A stretch of DNA of 43,352 bases from Propionibacteriaceae bacterium. Its GTDB lineage: Bacteria; Actinomycetota; Actinomycetes; Propionibacteriales; Propionibacteriaceae. Where the stretch lies: NCBI GenBank assembly GCA_027492545.1, contig JAPUEL010000053.1:1-43352 (forward strand). Direction: 5' to 3'. Both the position numbers and the translations under genes were made by a program. The notes under the pieces were generated by a model. The model was not told the origin of the DNA and did not search any database. It saw only the letters and a program-made list of their open reading frames with translations. This document shows positions 33,032 to 41,501 of the stretch, in pieces (the stretch's first letter is position 1; each line of letters opens with the position of its first letter).

Positions 33032-35176
33032 TCAGTCGGCCTGGGCGTGCGCCGCCTGGTCAGCCTTCAGCTTCGCGGGCCACCAGATCGGGGGGCCGAT
33101 GTCGTAGCTGAGGGCGGGCACCAGCAGGGTGCGCACCAGGAAGGTGTCGATGAGGACGCCGAACGCGACGATGAACGCGAGCTGCAGCAGGAACAGGATG
33201 GGTAGCACGGCCAGGGCGGCGAAGGTTGCGGCGAGCACGAGGCCGGCCGAGGTGATCACGCCGCCGGTGACGGCCAGGCCGCGCTTGATGCCCTCGCGGG
33301 TGCCGTGGATCAGCGACTCCTCCCTGACCCGGGTCATGAGGAAGATGTTGTAGTCGATGCCCAGGGCCACCAGGAACACGAAGCCGTAGAGCGGCACGGA
33401 CGGGTCTGCGCCCGGCAGGTCGAGGACGTGGTTGAACACCAGCGCCGCGGTGCCAAGGGCGGTGCCGAAGGACAGCACGGTGGTGAGGATCAACACCACC
33501 GGCGCCACCACGCTGCGCAGTAGAGCGATGAGGATCACCAGGATCACCGCCAGCACCAGCGGGATGATCACGTTGCGGTCCCGGATGGAGGTGTCGCGGG
33601 TGTCGACGTTGGTGGCGGTCTCGCCGCCGATCTGGGCGGCGCCGTCGAGCTCGGTGCGGAGCTCGCGCACCGTCTCCGAGGCCTCGTCGCTGTCCGCCGC
33701 GTCCGTGAGGGTGGCGAGCAGCAGGACCTGACCCTCGCTGACGGTGGCCGCGGGGGCGGGGGTTCCGGGCGGGCCGAGCGGCTGGATGCCGTCGGCCGTG
33801 ACGGGGGCGGTGCCGGCGGGGGAGTCGGCGGAGAGGACCGAGACCGAGTCCACGCCGTCGTTGGCGAGCAGCACGTCGGTGACCTCCTGCAGTCTCGCCT
33901 CGTCGGTCAGGACGCGGGCGGGGCTGCCGGAGCCGGCGGGGAAGTGCTCGGCCAGGGCGGCCTGGCCGTCGCGGGCCTCGGAGGCGCCGAGCACGAACTC
34001 GCTGGGCGGCACGCCGTCGGCCTTGAGGGTGGGCACGAAGGCCGCCCCTGCGGCGAGCGCGATCACGCACACGATCCACACCGTCCGCGGGCGCCGCGAC
34101 ACCAGGCCAGCGGCCTTGGCGTAGATGCCGGTGGTCATCTGGGCGTCGTCGCCGCGGTTGGGGTCGAAGCGGGGGCGGCGCGGCCAGTAGGAGGCGCGCC
34201 CCATGAGGAACAGCATGCTGGGCAGGAACGTGAGCGCGCCGAGCATGGCGAACACGATGCCGATCGCGGCGACGGGGCCCAGCGAGCGGCTGGAGCCGAG
34301 GTCGCTCAGCAGCAGGCACATGAGGCCGGCGATGACGGTGCCGCCGGAGGCCAGCACCGGCTCGATCACGCCCTTGAGGGCGGCCTTGGTGGCCTCGGCC
34401 TTCGACGCCCGCCGCTTGAGCTCCTCCGCGTACCGGGCGGTGTACAGCAGCGAATAGTCGGTGGCCGCGCCGATGACGAGGATGAAGAGGATGCCCTGCG
34501 TCTGCCCGGTCAGGGTGACGATGCCCGCCTTCGCCAGCCACCAGTTGGCCAGCAGGGCGACGGCGAGGGCGGAGATGCTCGTGAGCAGCACGGCGAACGG
34601 CAGGATGAGCGACCGGTAGACCACCAGGAGGATCACCAGCACCACCGCCAGCGCGACGACCAGGAGCAGCCCGTCGATGCCGCCGAAGGCCTCGGTGATG
34701 TCGGCGGTGAACCCGGCCGGGCCGGTGACGAAGGGCGTCACTCCGTCGGGCAGCCCCTCGGCGAAGTCCTCGCGGATCACAGAGACAACCTCGGCGATCT
34801 CGCCGTCGGAGTCGACGCCGGCGAACACCTGGGCGGCCTTGCCGTCCTCCGACGGGATGAGCGGCGAGACCTCCTCGACCCCCTCGATGTCGGCCAGCGC
34901 CGCCGCCCGCTCGCCCAGCTCCGTGAGGATCTCCGGGGTGAGGGCCTCGTCGGAGGTGAACAACACGATGGCCGGGATGGTGGACGTGTCCACGAAGTCG
35001 AGGTAACGCTCGCTGACGACCGTCGCCTCGGCGCTGGTGGGGAGGAAGGTGGCCTGGTCGTTGGTGGCCACCTCCTCGATGCGGCCGAAGTAGGGGCCGC
35101 CCACGGCGGCGCCGACGAGCCAGATCAGGATGAGGGCGATGGGGATCGCGATGCGCGCGAGGCGGGTCTTGGACAC
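33032..35176 (-). CDS. MMPL/RND-family membrane transporter
   Basis: 714-residue RND-superfamily exporter of the MMPL (YdfJ-like) type. The first membrane segment is at about 7-27, then an extracytoplasmic domain, then a five-helix bundle with GAATDYSLLYTARYAEELK; the second half repeats the plan and has ALGIDYNIFLMTRVREES. The two Asp-Tyr pairs match the proton-relay residues of MmpL3, so energy coupling looks intact. Substrates of such proteins include lipids and hydrophobic compounds; none can be assigned. The GTG at 35176 has TAGGCT (35183-35188) ending six bases upstream, a leaderless start. It is monocistronic. Confidence 0.93.
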   Translation of the reverse strand: MSKTRLARIAIPIALILIWLVGAAVGGPYFGRIEEVATNDQATFLPTSAEATVVSERYLDFVDTSTIPAIVLFTSDEALTPEILTELGERAAALADIEGVEEVSPLIPSEDGKAAQVFAGVDSDGEIAEVVSVIREDFAEGLPDGVTPFVTGPAGFTADITEAFGGIDGLLLVVALAVVLVILLVVYRSLILPFAVLLTSISALAVALLANWWLAKAGIVTLTGQTQGILFILVIGAATDYSLLYTARYAEELKRRASKAEATKAALKGVIEPVLASGGTVIAGLMCLLLSDLGSSRSLGPVAAIGIVFAMLGALTFLPSMLFLMGRASYWPRRPRFDPNRGDDAQMTTGIYAKAAGLVSRRPRTVWIVCVIALAAGAAFVPTLKADGVPPSEFVLGASEARDGQAALAEHFPAGSGSPARVLTDEARLQEVTDVLLANDGVDSVSVLSADSPAGTAPVTADGIQPLGPPGTPAPAATVSEGQVLLLATLTDAADSDEASETVRELRTELDGAAQIGGETATNVDTRDTSIRDRNVIIPLVLAVILVILIALLRSVVAPVVLILTTVLSFGTALGTAALVFNHVLDLPGADPSVPLYGFVFLVALGIDYNIFLMTRVREESLIHGTREGIKRGLAVTGGVITSAGLVLAATFAALAVLPILFLLQLAFIVAFGVLIDTFLVRTLLVPALSYDIGPPIWWPAKLKADQAAHAQAD

Positions 35177-35294
35177 GCGCCCAGCCTAGGGTGGTGGGGC
35201 CGGGGGATGGAGGGTCGCGGGGTCGGCCGAACGGTTGATGTCGAGGCGTGGGAAGTGGCCGTGTGGTATCCGTCAGGCCACCACACCTTCCTCC

Positions 35295-36545
35295 TCAAGG
35301 ACCCAGACACCCCACGGGGATGACATGAACACCGTCGTTGCGACGTCCCGCAGCCCCAGTGCTGGTGATGACCCCGAGTGCTGCCGGCTCGCCGTGGCGG
35401 TCCTTGTCGACATTGGCCGCGAAGCGCAGCAACGACGCAGCCGCCGCGTCGACGTCGCGGGGGTTCAGCTTGATCTCGAAGGCCGCCCACTTGTTCTCGC
35501 GGATCGAGACGATGGCATCGACCTCGTTGCCGTTGGAGTCCCGCCAGGACTCAACCGTGCCGCGGTGCGGCTGGGCGAAGATTCGGAGGTCGCGAATGGC
35601 AAGGGCTTCGAAATGGAACCCGGTGGCCCGCGGATCGGCGCGCAGTTCAGCCGAGCCGATGCCAAGTGCCGCCGGACCGAGTGAGGGGTCGACGAAGTAA
35701 CGGACGGGAGCCGCGCGAAGTCGTGTCCGAGAGCGCATATGGGGTCGCCATGCTTCGGAGTCGTCGATGAGGCCGAGTCGCTCAAGTGCGTCGATGTAGC
35801 CCGTGATCGTCTCGTGCGCGATCGGTCCGGCGTCGCCGCCCACGTCCCTCGCCACCTCGGACAGCTTCACAGGTTGACCCACACTGCGGGCCAGTGAGGC
35901 TAGCAGCCTCCTCAGGTTGCGCGGATTTCTGCGTGGCCCCATGGCAGGGATGTCCGTCTCGACGATCTGGTCAAGGTATCCGTTCAGCCAGGAGCGAGCA
36001 TCCTCCTCGGCCCAGTCGATGATTTCGGGCCAGCCACCGACGACGATTCTCTTGAGCAGCTCCGGAAATGTCAGGTGTGTGCCCACGCCGGGTTGCCTCT
36101 CCCCTGCCAGGAGTGCGGCGAACGAGACGGACCCAGTGGAGTGTCCCGACTCGAACAGGCTCATGGGGCGCATCCTCAGGACTGCGAAACGCCCTGCGCC
36201 TGAGTGGCGGCTGACGTCATCCCGGGGGCGTGATGATCCGGTGAGGATGAACTCCCCCTTCGCATGACGCTCGTCGACCTGACGGCGGACGCGGTTCCAG
36301 ATGGTGGGCTCAAGTTGCCACTCGTCGAAGAGGATCGGCGGCTCGCCCGCGAACAATGCATCGGGATCCAAGGTCACCTGGGCGCGAGCGGTGTCGTCCT
36401 TGTCGAACTGGATGACCGTCTTTGCGACCTGGGAGGCTGTCGCGGTCTTGCCGCAGGCTTTCGGGCCCTCGATGAGGATGGCCCCCAGGGCTCGTCGCAA
36501 GAGGGCAAGTTCGCCGTCAGCGACGCGTGGTCTATAGCTGCACAC
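35295..36545 (-). CDS. AAA ATPase with DUF4143 (PF13173-PF13635 architecture)
   Basis: 416-residue ATP-binding protein of unknown function, common as an accessory gene in bacteria and archaea. The AAA_14 domain has Walker A EGPKACGKTATASQ, Walker B PILFDEWQLEP and sensor-like FILTGSSRP. A winged-helix-like segment (KLSEVARDVGG, ETITGYIDALERLGLI) follows, then the DUF4143 domain with a nuclease-like core: SNGNEVDAIVSIRENKWAAFEIKL, which resembles the E/D...E-x-K pattern. The GTG at 36545 has TAGACT ending six bases upstream. Less strict C-ending codons and AT-rich flanks distinguish it from its neighbours, suggesting horizontal acquisition. Confidence 0.88.
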   Translation of the reverse strand: MCSYRPRVADGELALLRRALGAILIEGPKACGKTATASQVAKTVIQFDKDDTARAQVTLDPDALFAGEPPILFDEWQLEPTIWNRVRRQVDERHAKGEFILTGSSRPRDDVSRHSGAGRFAVLRMRPMSLFESGHSTGSVSFAALLAGERQPGVGTHLTFPELLKRIVVGGWPEIIDWAEEDARSWLNGYLDQIVETDIPAMGPRRNPRNLRRLLASLARSVGQPVKLSEVARDVGGDAGPIAHETITGYIDALERLGLIDDSEAWRPHMRSRTRLRAAPVRYFVDPSLGPAALGIGSAELRADPRATGFHFEALAIRDLRIFAQPHRGTVESWRDSNGNEVDAIVSIRENKWAAFEIKLNPRDVDAAAASLLRFAANVDKDRHGEPAALGVITSTGAAGRRNDGVHVIPVGCLGP

Positions 36546-36551
36546 CAGTAA

Positions 36552-36590
36552 AGTCTAGCATTTGCCTAGAGTGAAATCCTAGAATTTCAT
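36552..36590 (-). promoter_or_regulatory. AT-rich promoter/operator of the AAA-DUF4143 gene
   Basis: On the minus strand TAGACT (36552-36557) ends six bases before the GTG. Upstream, 36572-36589 is a near-perfect 18-base palindrome (TGAAAT and ATTTCA arms around CTAG) covering the expected -35. Three CTAG tetramers occur at 36555, 36566 and 36579. The layout suggests an autoregulatory operator. Confidence 0.45.
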
Positions 36591-36666
36591 AGTCTGAAAC
36601 AGCAATCCTGCATGGAGTGAGATCCACAACATGCATCGCCCTTTCTGCTTCCGGGCACCCATGACA

Positions 36667-36701
36667 GAGGCCCCCGCCCTGCGGTGCAGGACGGGGGCCT
36701 C
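36667..36701 (-). terminator. Terminator of glnA1
   Basis: GAGGCCCCCG pairs with CGGGGGCCTC and the stem continues through a G-U wobble (in the minus-strand RNA) for four more pairs, about 15 bp, 16 bases after the glnA1 stop. Confidence 0.82.
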
Positions 36702-36717
36702 GGGAGTGCCTCAGGAA

Positions 36718-38139
36718 TCAGAGCGCGTAGTACAGCTCGAACTCGTGCGGGTGCGGGCGCATCGCGATGGCCTGGATCTCGGCTCGCTTGAGCTCGATCC
36801 ACGTCTCGATGAGGTCCGGGGTGAACACGTCGCCGGCCAGCAGGAACTCGTGGTCCGCCTCGAGGGCGTCGAGCACCGAGCCGAGGGAGCCGGGCACGGT
36901 GGGAACCTGCGCGTGCTCGTCCGGGGGCAGCTCGTAGAGGTCCTTGTCGATCGGGGCCATGGGCTCGATGCGGTTCTGGATGCCGTCGATGCCGGCCAGG
37001 AGCATCGCCGCGAACGCCAGGTAGGGGTTCGACGACGGGTCGGGGCAGCGGAACTCGATGCGCTTGGCCTTCGGGTTGGAGCCCGTGATCGGGATGCGGA
37101 TGCAGGCCGAGCGGTTGCGCTGCGAGTAGACCAGGTTGACCGGGGCCTCGAAGCCGGGGACCAGGCGGTGGTAGGAGTTCACCGACGGGTTGGTGAACGC
37201 CAGCAGCGCCGGGGCGTGCTTGAGTAGGCCGCCGATGTAGTAGCGGGCCATGTCGGAGAGGCCGGCGTAGCCGTTCTCGTCGTAGAACAGCGGGACGCCC
37301 TCGTTCCAGATGGACTGGTGGCAGTGCATGCCCGAGCCGTTGTCACCGAAGATGGGCTTCGGCATGAAGGTCGCGGTCTTGCCGGCGGCCCACGCGGTGT
37401 TCTTGACGAGGTACTTGAACTTCATCACGTCGTCGGCGGACTTCAGCAGCGTGTCGAAGCGCCAGTTGATCTCGGCCTGGCCGGCGGTGCCCACCTCGTG
37501 GTGCGCGCGCTCGACCTCAAGGCCGGCGTTCTCCATGTGGCGGACGATGTCGTCGCGGAGGTCACCGAAGTGGTCCACGGGAGCAACCGGGAAGTAGCCG
37601 CCCTTGTAGGTGACCTTGTAGCCGCGGTTGCCGCCGTCCTCGACGCGGCCCGTGTTCCAGGCGCCCGCCTCGGAGTCGATGTGGTAGTACGACGAGTTCG
37701 ACGAGGTCTCGAAGCGGATGTCGTCGAACACGTAGAACTCGGCCTCGGGGGCGAAGAAGGCGGTGTCGCCGATGCCCGTGGAGGCCAGGAACGCCTGCGC
37801 CTTGCGCGCGATGTTGCGCGGGTCGCGGGAGTAGGGCTCCTTCGTCAGCGGGTCGTGGACGAAGAAGTTCACGTTGAGGGTCTTCGACTTGCGGAACGGG
37901 TCCACGTACGCCGTCGTCGGGTCCGGGAACAGCGACATGTCCGACTCGTGGATCTTCTGGAAGCCCGTGATCGACGAGCCGTCGAAGTTCAGGCCGTCCT
38001 CGAAGACCTCGGGGCCGAAGGATCCGGCCGGGACGGTGAAGTGCTGCATGACCCCGGGCAGGTCGCAGAAGCGGACGTCGACAGTCTCGATGCCTTCTTC
38101 CTTGATGTAAGCCAGCAGGTCGTCTGCGCCTTGGAACAT
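36718..38139 (-). CDS. glnA1: Glutamine synthetase type I-beta
   Basis: Main ammonium-assimilating enzyme: glutamate + ammonia + ATP to glutamine. 473 residues, normal for dodecameric GSI. Conserved blocks are [76 protein letters not shown] and [18 protein letters not shown]. The adenylylation tyrosine is in [11 protein letters not shown], so it is the expected target of GlnE at 26963-29881. The ATG at 38139 follows AAGGAATGA. A tandem GlnR-like box lies about 57-94 bases upstream. It is transcribed alone. Confidence 0.97.
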   Translation of the reverse strand: MFQGADDLLAYIKEEGIETVDVRFCDLPGVMQHFTVPAGSFGPEVFEDGLNFDGSSITGFQKIHESDMSLFPDPTTAYVDPFRKSKTLNVNFFVHDPLTKEPYSRDPRNIARKAQAFLASTGIGDTAFFAPEAEFYVFDDIRFETSSNSSYYHIDSEAGAWNTGRVEDGGNRGYKVTYKGGYFPVAPVDHFGDLRDDIVRHMENAGLEVERAHHEVGTAGQAEINWRFDTLLKSADDVMKFKYLVKNTAWAAGKTATFMPKPIFGDNGSGMHCHQSIWNEGVPLFYDENGYAGLSDMARYYIGGLLKHAPALLAFTNPSVNSYHRLVPGFEAPVNLVYSQRNRSACIRIPITGSNPKAKRIEFRCPDPSSNPYLAFAAMLLAGIDGIQNRIEPMAPIDKDLYELPPDEHAQVPTVPGSLGSVLDALEADHEFLLAGDVFTPDLIETWIELKRAEIQAIAMRPHPHEFELYYAL

Positions 38140-38179
38140 GGGCGTGTCATTCCTTACGTGTCGGATGTGTGTGGTGCAG

Positions 38180-38233
38180 ACGTTACGGCGTGATCTTTGC
38201 CCGGCAGTTGCCGAAAGGTAACAGCACTGTTAC
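38180..38233 (-). promoter_or_regulatory. glnA1 promoter with tandem GlnR-like box
   Basis: Read on the minus strand, 38233 to 38196 gives GTAAC-n6-GTTAC-n6-GCAAC-n6-GCAAA, the five-six spacing of the actinobacterial GlnR consensus (GTnAC-n6-GAAAC repeated). The -10 candidate TAACGT is at 38180-38185, so the box covers the -35, where an activator would act. GTAACAG/CTGTTAC (38218-38233) is also a palindrome. Confidence 0.65.
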
Positions 38234-38246
38234 AGCTTCTCCGGGT

Positions 38247-38347
38247 GGGGTGGGAGTTGAGCAAATGGCACGGTTCGCGGCAGCCCCCACGCTCCATGCC
38301 CGCGTGGGGCTCCCCACGAACCCTGCCATTTGCTCAACTCCCACCCC
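38247..38347. repeat. Second long palindromic element (between glnA1 and the ABC-2 genes)
   Basis: Bases 38247-38270 are the exact inverse complement of 38324-38347 (24 bp). Pairing continues inward with a few mismatches (GGTTCG, AGCCCC, CACG) to about 38291 and 38303, leaving an 11-base loop. Each arm carries GGGGTGGGAGTTGAGCA, sharing GAGTTGAGCA and the G-rich flank with the element at 11342-11483. It lies 26 bases from the ABC-2 permease stop and also just upstream of the GlnR box. Confidence 0.82.
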
Positions 38348-38373
38348 CGGCAGGGGACCGAACGGCGGGCGGG

Positions 38374-39288
38374 TCAGCGGGTCTGACGGGGCATCGACGC
38401 GGACGCCAGCACCAGCATCCCCACCACGAGCGCGGCGAGGAGCCCGATGCCCACCCAGCTCTCCGTCGACACCTCGGCGTTGGCCGTGATGTCCAGCACC
38501 GCCTCCGCCGCCCACGTCATGGGCAGCACCCGCGCGACGGCGGCGAGCACGTCGGGCATCTGGTCGACCGGGGCGAACAAGCCGCTGAGGAACAGCTGAG
38601 GCCCGATGAACAACGGCATGAACTGGACCGCCTGGAACTCGGTCCGCGCGAAGGCGCTGGCCAGCAGCCCGAACGACACCCCCACCAGCGCATCCAGCAG
38701 CGCGACCAGCAGCAACGCCCAGATCGGCCCTTCCACATCGACGCCGTAGACCCCCAGCACGAAGGTGGCCAACAGCGACGCCTGCGCCACCCCCAGCAGC
38801 CCGAACACCAGGCCGTAGGAGGCGAGCAGGTTCCAACGGCTGAGGGGCGTGGTGAGCAGCCGCTCGAGGGTGCCGGTGGTGCGTTCGCGCAGCATCGCGA
38901 TGGACGTGACCAGGAACATCAGCATCATGGGCAGCACCGCGAGCATCGTGGGGCCGATCTGGTCGAACGGCGGGTCCTGCCCCGGCGGCGTCGGGAGGTC
39001 GATCATCACGAAGTAGAGCAGCGAGATGAACACCAGGGGGAGGACCATCACCAGGGCGATGGTGCGGGGGTCCGCGTGCAGCTGGGCGAGGATCCGCGAC
39101 ACCGTCGCCAACGGCGCCGACCTGCCGCGTGAGGCGGCGTGCTGTGGCCCGCCGGAGCGGGCGCCGGGGAGGGCGTGCGCCGGGGCGCGCGCCGGGGCGC
39201 GCGCCTCGGGGGCATGCCGCGGGACGGCATGCTGGTCAGCGCCGACGTGGCGGTGATCCGACGGCGCGGCGTGCAGCGGCGCGCTCAT
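38374..39288 (-). CDS. ABC-2 type exporter permease with His/Ala/Pro-rich N-terminus
   Basis: Membrane subunit of a drug- or lipid-type ABC exporter. From about residue 62 it is a typical ABC-2 permease: ILAQLHADPRTIALVMVLPL, first membrane helix, then ERTTGTLERLLTTPLSRWN (the conserved coupling segment) and about five further helices, including FMPLFIGPQLFLSGLFAP. The first ~60 residues are low-complexity (His, Ala, Pro, Arg, Gly) and not seen in most relatives; they come from GC-rich tandem sequence near 39170-39210. The ATG at 39288 overlaps the ATPase stop by four bases (ATGA). The palindromic element follows the stop. Confidence 0.9.
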   Translation of the reverse strand: MSAPLHAAPSDHRHVGADQHAVPRHAPEARAPARAPAHALPGARSGGPQHAASRGRSAPLATVSRILAQLHADPRTIALVMVLPLVFISLLYFVMIDLPTPPGQDPPFDQIGPTMLAVLPMMLMFLVTSIAMLRERTTGTLERLLTTPLSRWNLLASYGLVFGLLGVAQASLLATFVLGVYGVDVEGPIWALLLVALLDALVGVSFGLLASAFARTEFQAVQFMPLFIGPQLFLSGLFAPVDQMPDVLAAVARVLPMTWAAEAVLDITANAEVSTESWVGIGLLAALVVGMLVLASASMPRQTR

Positions 39289-40004
39289 GCGGCCGACTCC
39301 CGCCGCACCAGGGTGAGGAAGGCTGCCTCGGGGGTCGCGGCGCCGGTGGCGGACTGCAGCTCGTCCATCGGCCCGCTGGCCAGGAAGTGGCCGTCGCGCA
39401 TGAGCAGCACCGAGTCGCACCTGGTGGCCTCGTCCATGACGTGGCTCGAGACCAGCAGCGTTGTCCCGCCGCGGGCCAGCGCCCGGAAGTGCTCCCAGAG
39501 CGATTCCCGGGTCAGGGGGTCCAGCCCCACCGTCGGCTCGTCGAGGATCAGCACCTCCGGCCGTCCGACGAGGGCGCAGGCGAGCGAGGCCCGGCTCGCC
39601 TCCCCGCCTGAGAGCGTCTCCACGCGGCGGCCGGCCAGGGCGGACAGCTCCACGTAGGCGATGGCCTCGTCGGCACCCGAGTCGGGCATACCGTGCAGGC
39701 GTGCGAAGAGGAGCACGTTCGCGCGGACGGAGATGTCGCGGTAGATGCTCAGCGACTGGCTGGTGTAGGAGACCCGACGGCGGAGCTGGGGGTGCCCGGC
39801 GGGGAGCCCCAGCAGGGTCAATGTCCCCGACGTGATGCGCTGGACGCCCACCATGGCGCGCATCAGGGTGGTCTTGCCGCACCCGGACGGGCCGAAGAGC
39901 CCCGTGACGGAGCCGGGCGGAAGCGTCAGGTCGACGCCGTGCAGGATCTCGTTCTTCGCTCTGTGGACGACGAGGCCGCGGGCCTCTGCGGCAGGATGCG
40001 CCAT
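39285..40004 (-). CDS. ABC exporter ATP-binding protein
   Basis: 239-residue ATPase partner of the downstream ABC-2 permease. Walker A is FGPSGCGKTTLMRAM near residue 38, the Q-loop is SYTSQSLSIYRDISVRAN, the signature is LSGGEASRASLA and Walker B VLILDEPTVGLDPLT, with the switch His in VSSHVMDEATRC. It belongs to the NatA/DrrA-like exporters. TAGATT (40012-40017) ends seven bases before the ATG, a leaderless start; no Shine-Dalgarno sequence is visible. Two-gene operon; substrate unknown. Confidence 0.93.
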   Translation of the reverse strand: MAHPAAEARGLVVHRAKNEILHGVDLTLPPGSVTGLFGPSGCGKTTLMRAMVGVQRITSGTLTLLGLPAGHPQLRRRVSYTSQSLSIYRDISVRANVLLFARLHGMPDSGADEAIAYVELSALAGRRVETLSGGEASRASLACALVGRPEVLILDEPTVGLDPLTRESLWEHFRALARGGTTLLVSSHVMDEATRCDSVLLMRDGHFLASGPMDELQSATGAATPEAAFLTLVRRESAA

Positions 40005-40105
40005 GGGTCGAAATCTACTCCGGGCCACGTGCGCCAAGGCCGCGGACGGAGTAGACGCGCCGACGCCCCGCACCTCGGGCGAGGGCGGGGCGTCGGAGGG
40101 TCGGA

Positions 40106-41455
40106 TCAGGCGCTGAACTGGGGCTCGGCGTCGTAGATCTCTTGGTCCAGGATGCCCTCCCGCTTGCCGACGATCGCCGCCACCAGGGCCTGACCGGTGA
40201 CGTTGAGCGCGGTGCGGCCCATGTCGACGATCGGCTCGACCGCCAGCAGGAGGCCCACGCCGGCCAACGGCAGGCCGAGCGTGGAGAGGGTCAGGGTCAG
40301 CATCACCGTGGCACCGGTGGTGCCCGCGGTCGCGGACGAGCCCAGCACCGCGACGAGCGCGATCAGCAGATAGTGGGTGACGTCGAGGTCGATCCCGTAG
40401 AACTGGGCCACGAAGATTGAGGCGAGCGCGGGGAACACCGCGGCGCACCCGTCCATCTTGGTGGTGGCGCCCAGCGGCACGGCGAAGCTCGCGTACTGGC
40501 GCGCCACGCCCAGGTTCCGCTCCACCACCTGCTCGGTGACCGGCATGGTGCCCATCGACGAGCGGGTCACGAAACCCAGCGAGATGGCGGGCCAGACGTT
40601 GCGGTAGAACTGGCGCACCCCGAGGCCGTTCAGCTTGAGGATGGCCGGGTAGACCACCGTCCAGACGATGATGAGCCCGATGTAGAGCGCCACCACGAAC
40701 GAGCCGAGCGAGGCCAACGAGGTCCACCCGTAGGTCGCCACGGCCTTGCCGATCAGCGCGGCGGTGCCGATCGGGGCGAGGCGGATGATCCACCACAGCA
40801 CCTTCTGGGTGACGGCCAGCGCGGACTCCATGAAGCCCACCAGGGGGGCCGCCTTGTCTCCCACCTTGAGCGCCGCGACGCCGAAGAGGATCGAGATCAG
40901 AAGGACCTGGAGCACCGAGAAGTTCGCGGCCGCGGTGAATCCCGCCTCGGCGTCGCCGGAGAGCCGCACGCCCAGTCCGAGGAAGTTCGACGGGATCAAC
41001 CCGAGCAGGAACGCCGACCAGGAGCCGACGCGGCTGGGCTCGGCGGCCGCCTCGCCGTTGACCCCGGCGGTGAGCCAGGGCGCGGAGATGAGGCCGACGG
41101 CGATGCCCACGACCACGCTGGCAAACGCGGTGATGGCGAACCAGACCAGGGTCTGGACGGCCAGCCGGGCGGCGTTGGTCACCTCGCGGAGCCGGGCGAT
41201 GGAGGAGATGACGGCGGTGACGACGAGCGGCACCACCAGGAGCGTGAGCAGGCTGACGTAGGCGTTGCCCACCTCGTAGAGGAGGCCGGCGAGCCAGTTG
41301 CGTTCCTCGCCGTCGGGACCGATGGCGACGGCGATGAGCCCGAGGATCAAGCCGACGACGAGGCCGACGGTGATCTGGAACCCGAAGTTGGTGTAGAAGG
41401 GCCTGCGCGGTTGAGGCGTCGCCTCGAGGGCGCGCTCGGACGTGGCAGTGGACAT
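40106..41455 (-). CDS. Dicarboxylate/amino acid:cation symporter (DAACS family)
   Basis: 449-residue secondary transporter of the GltP/TcyP superfamily with the usual eight helices and two hairpins. HP1 region: SSMGTMPVTEQVVERN; TM7: PLGATTKMDGCAAVF; HP2: GTTGATVMLTLTLSTLGLP; TM8: EPIVDMGRTALNVTGQAL. Compared with the archaeal GltPh sites, Asn310 of NMDG is Lys, Asp390 is Glu and Asp405 is Gln, while Asp394, Arg397 and Asn401 are kept, so sodium coupling is likely altered. AAAGGAAA lies eight bases before the ATG. A 21-codon Cys-containing leader ORF ends 46 bases upstream, suggesting control by cysteine and possibly cystine or another sulfur amino acid as substrate. Substrate is inference. 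Confidence 0.9.
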   Translation of the reverse strand: MSTATSERALEATPQPRRPFYTNFGFQITVGLVVGLILGLIAVAIGPDGEERNWLAGLLYEVGNAYVSLLTLLVVPLVVTAVISSIARLREVTNAARLAVQTLVWFAITAFASVVVGIAVGLISAPWLTAGVNGEAAAEPSRVGSWSAFLLGLIPSNFLGLGVRLSGDAEAGFTAAANFSVLQVLLISILFGVAALKVGDKAAPLVGFMESALAVTQKVLWWIIRLAPIGTAALIGKAVATYGWTSLASLGSFVVALYIGLIIVWTVVYPAILKLNGLGVRQFYRNVWPAISLGFVTRSSMGTMPVTEQVVERNLGVARQYASFAVPLGATTKMDGCAAVFPALASIFVAQFYGIDLDVTHYLLIALVAVLGSSATAGTTGATVMLTLTLSTLGLPLAGVGLLLAVEPIVDMGRTALNVTGQALVAAIVGKREGILDQEIYDAEPQFSA

Positions 41456-41501
41456 GGTGATGTTTCCTTTGCTGGGGGAGTGGGGGACCGGTCTGACGAG
41501 G

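Noticed and set aside
35261..35286. Hairpin GTGTGGT/ACCACAC as terminator of the AAA-DUF4143 gene
   Set aside because: Seven pairs with a 12-base loop and alternative pairing partners is too weak compared with other terminators in this window.
36631..38193. Plus-strand frames opposite glnA1
   Set aside because: Mirror translations of glnA1 with Val/Asp/Gly-rich composition; glnA1 itself is unambiguous.
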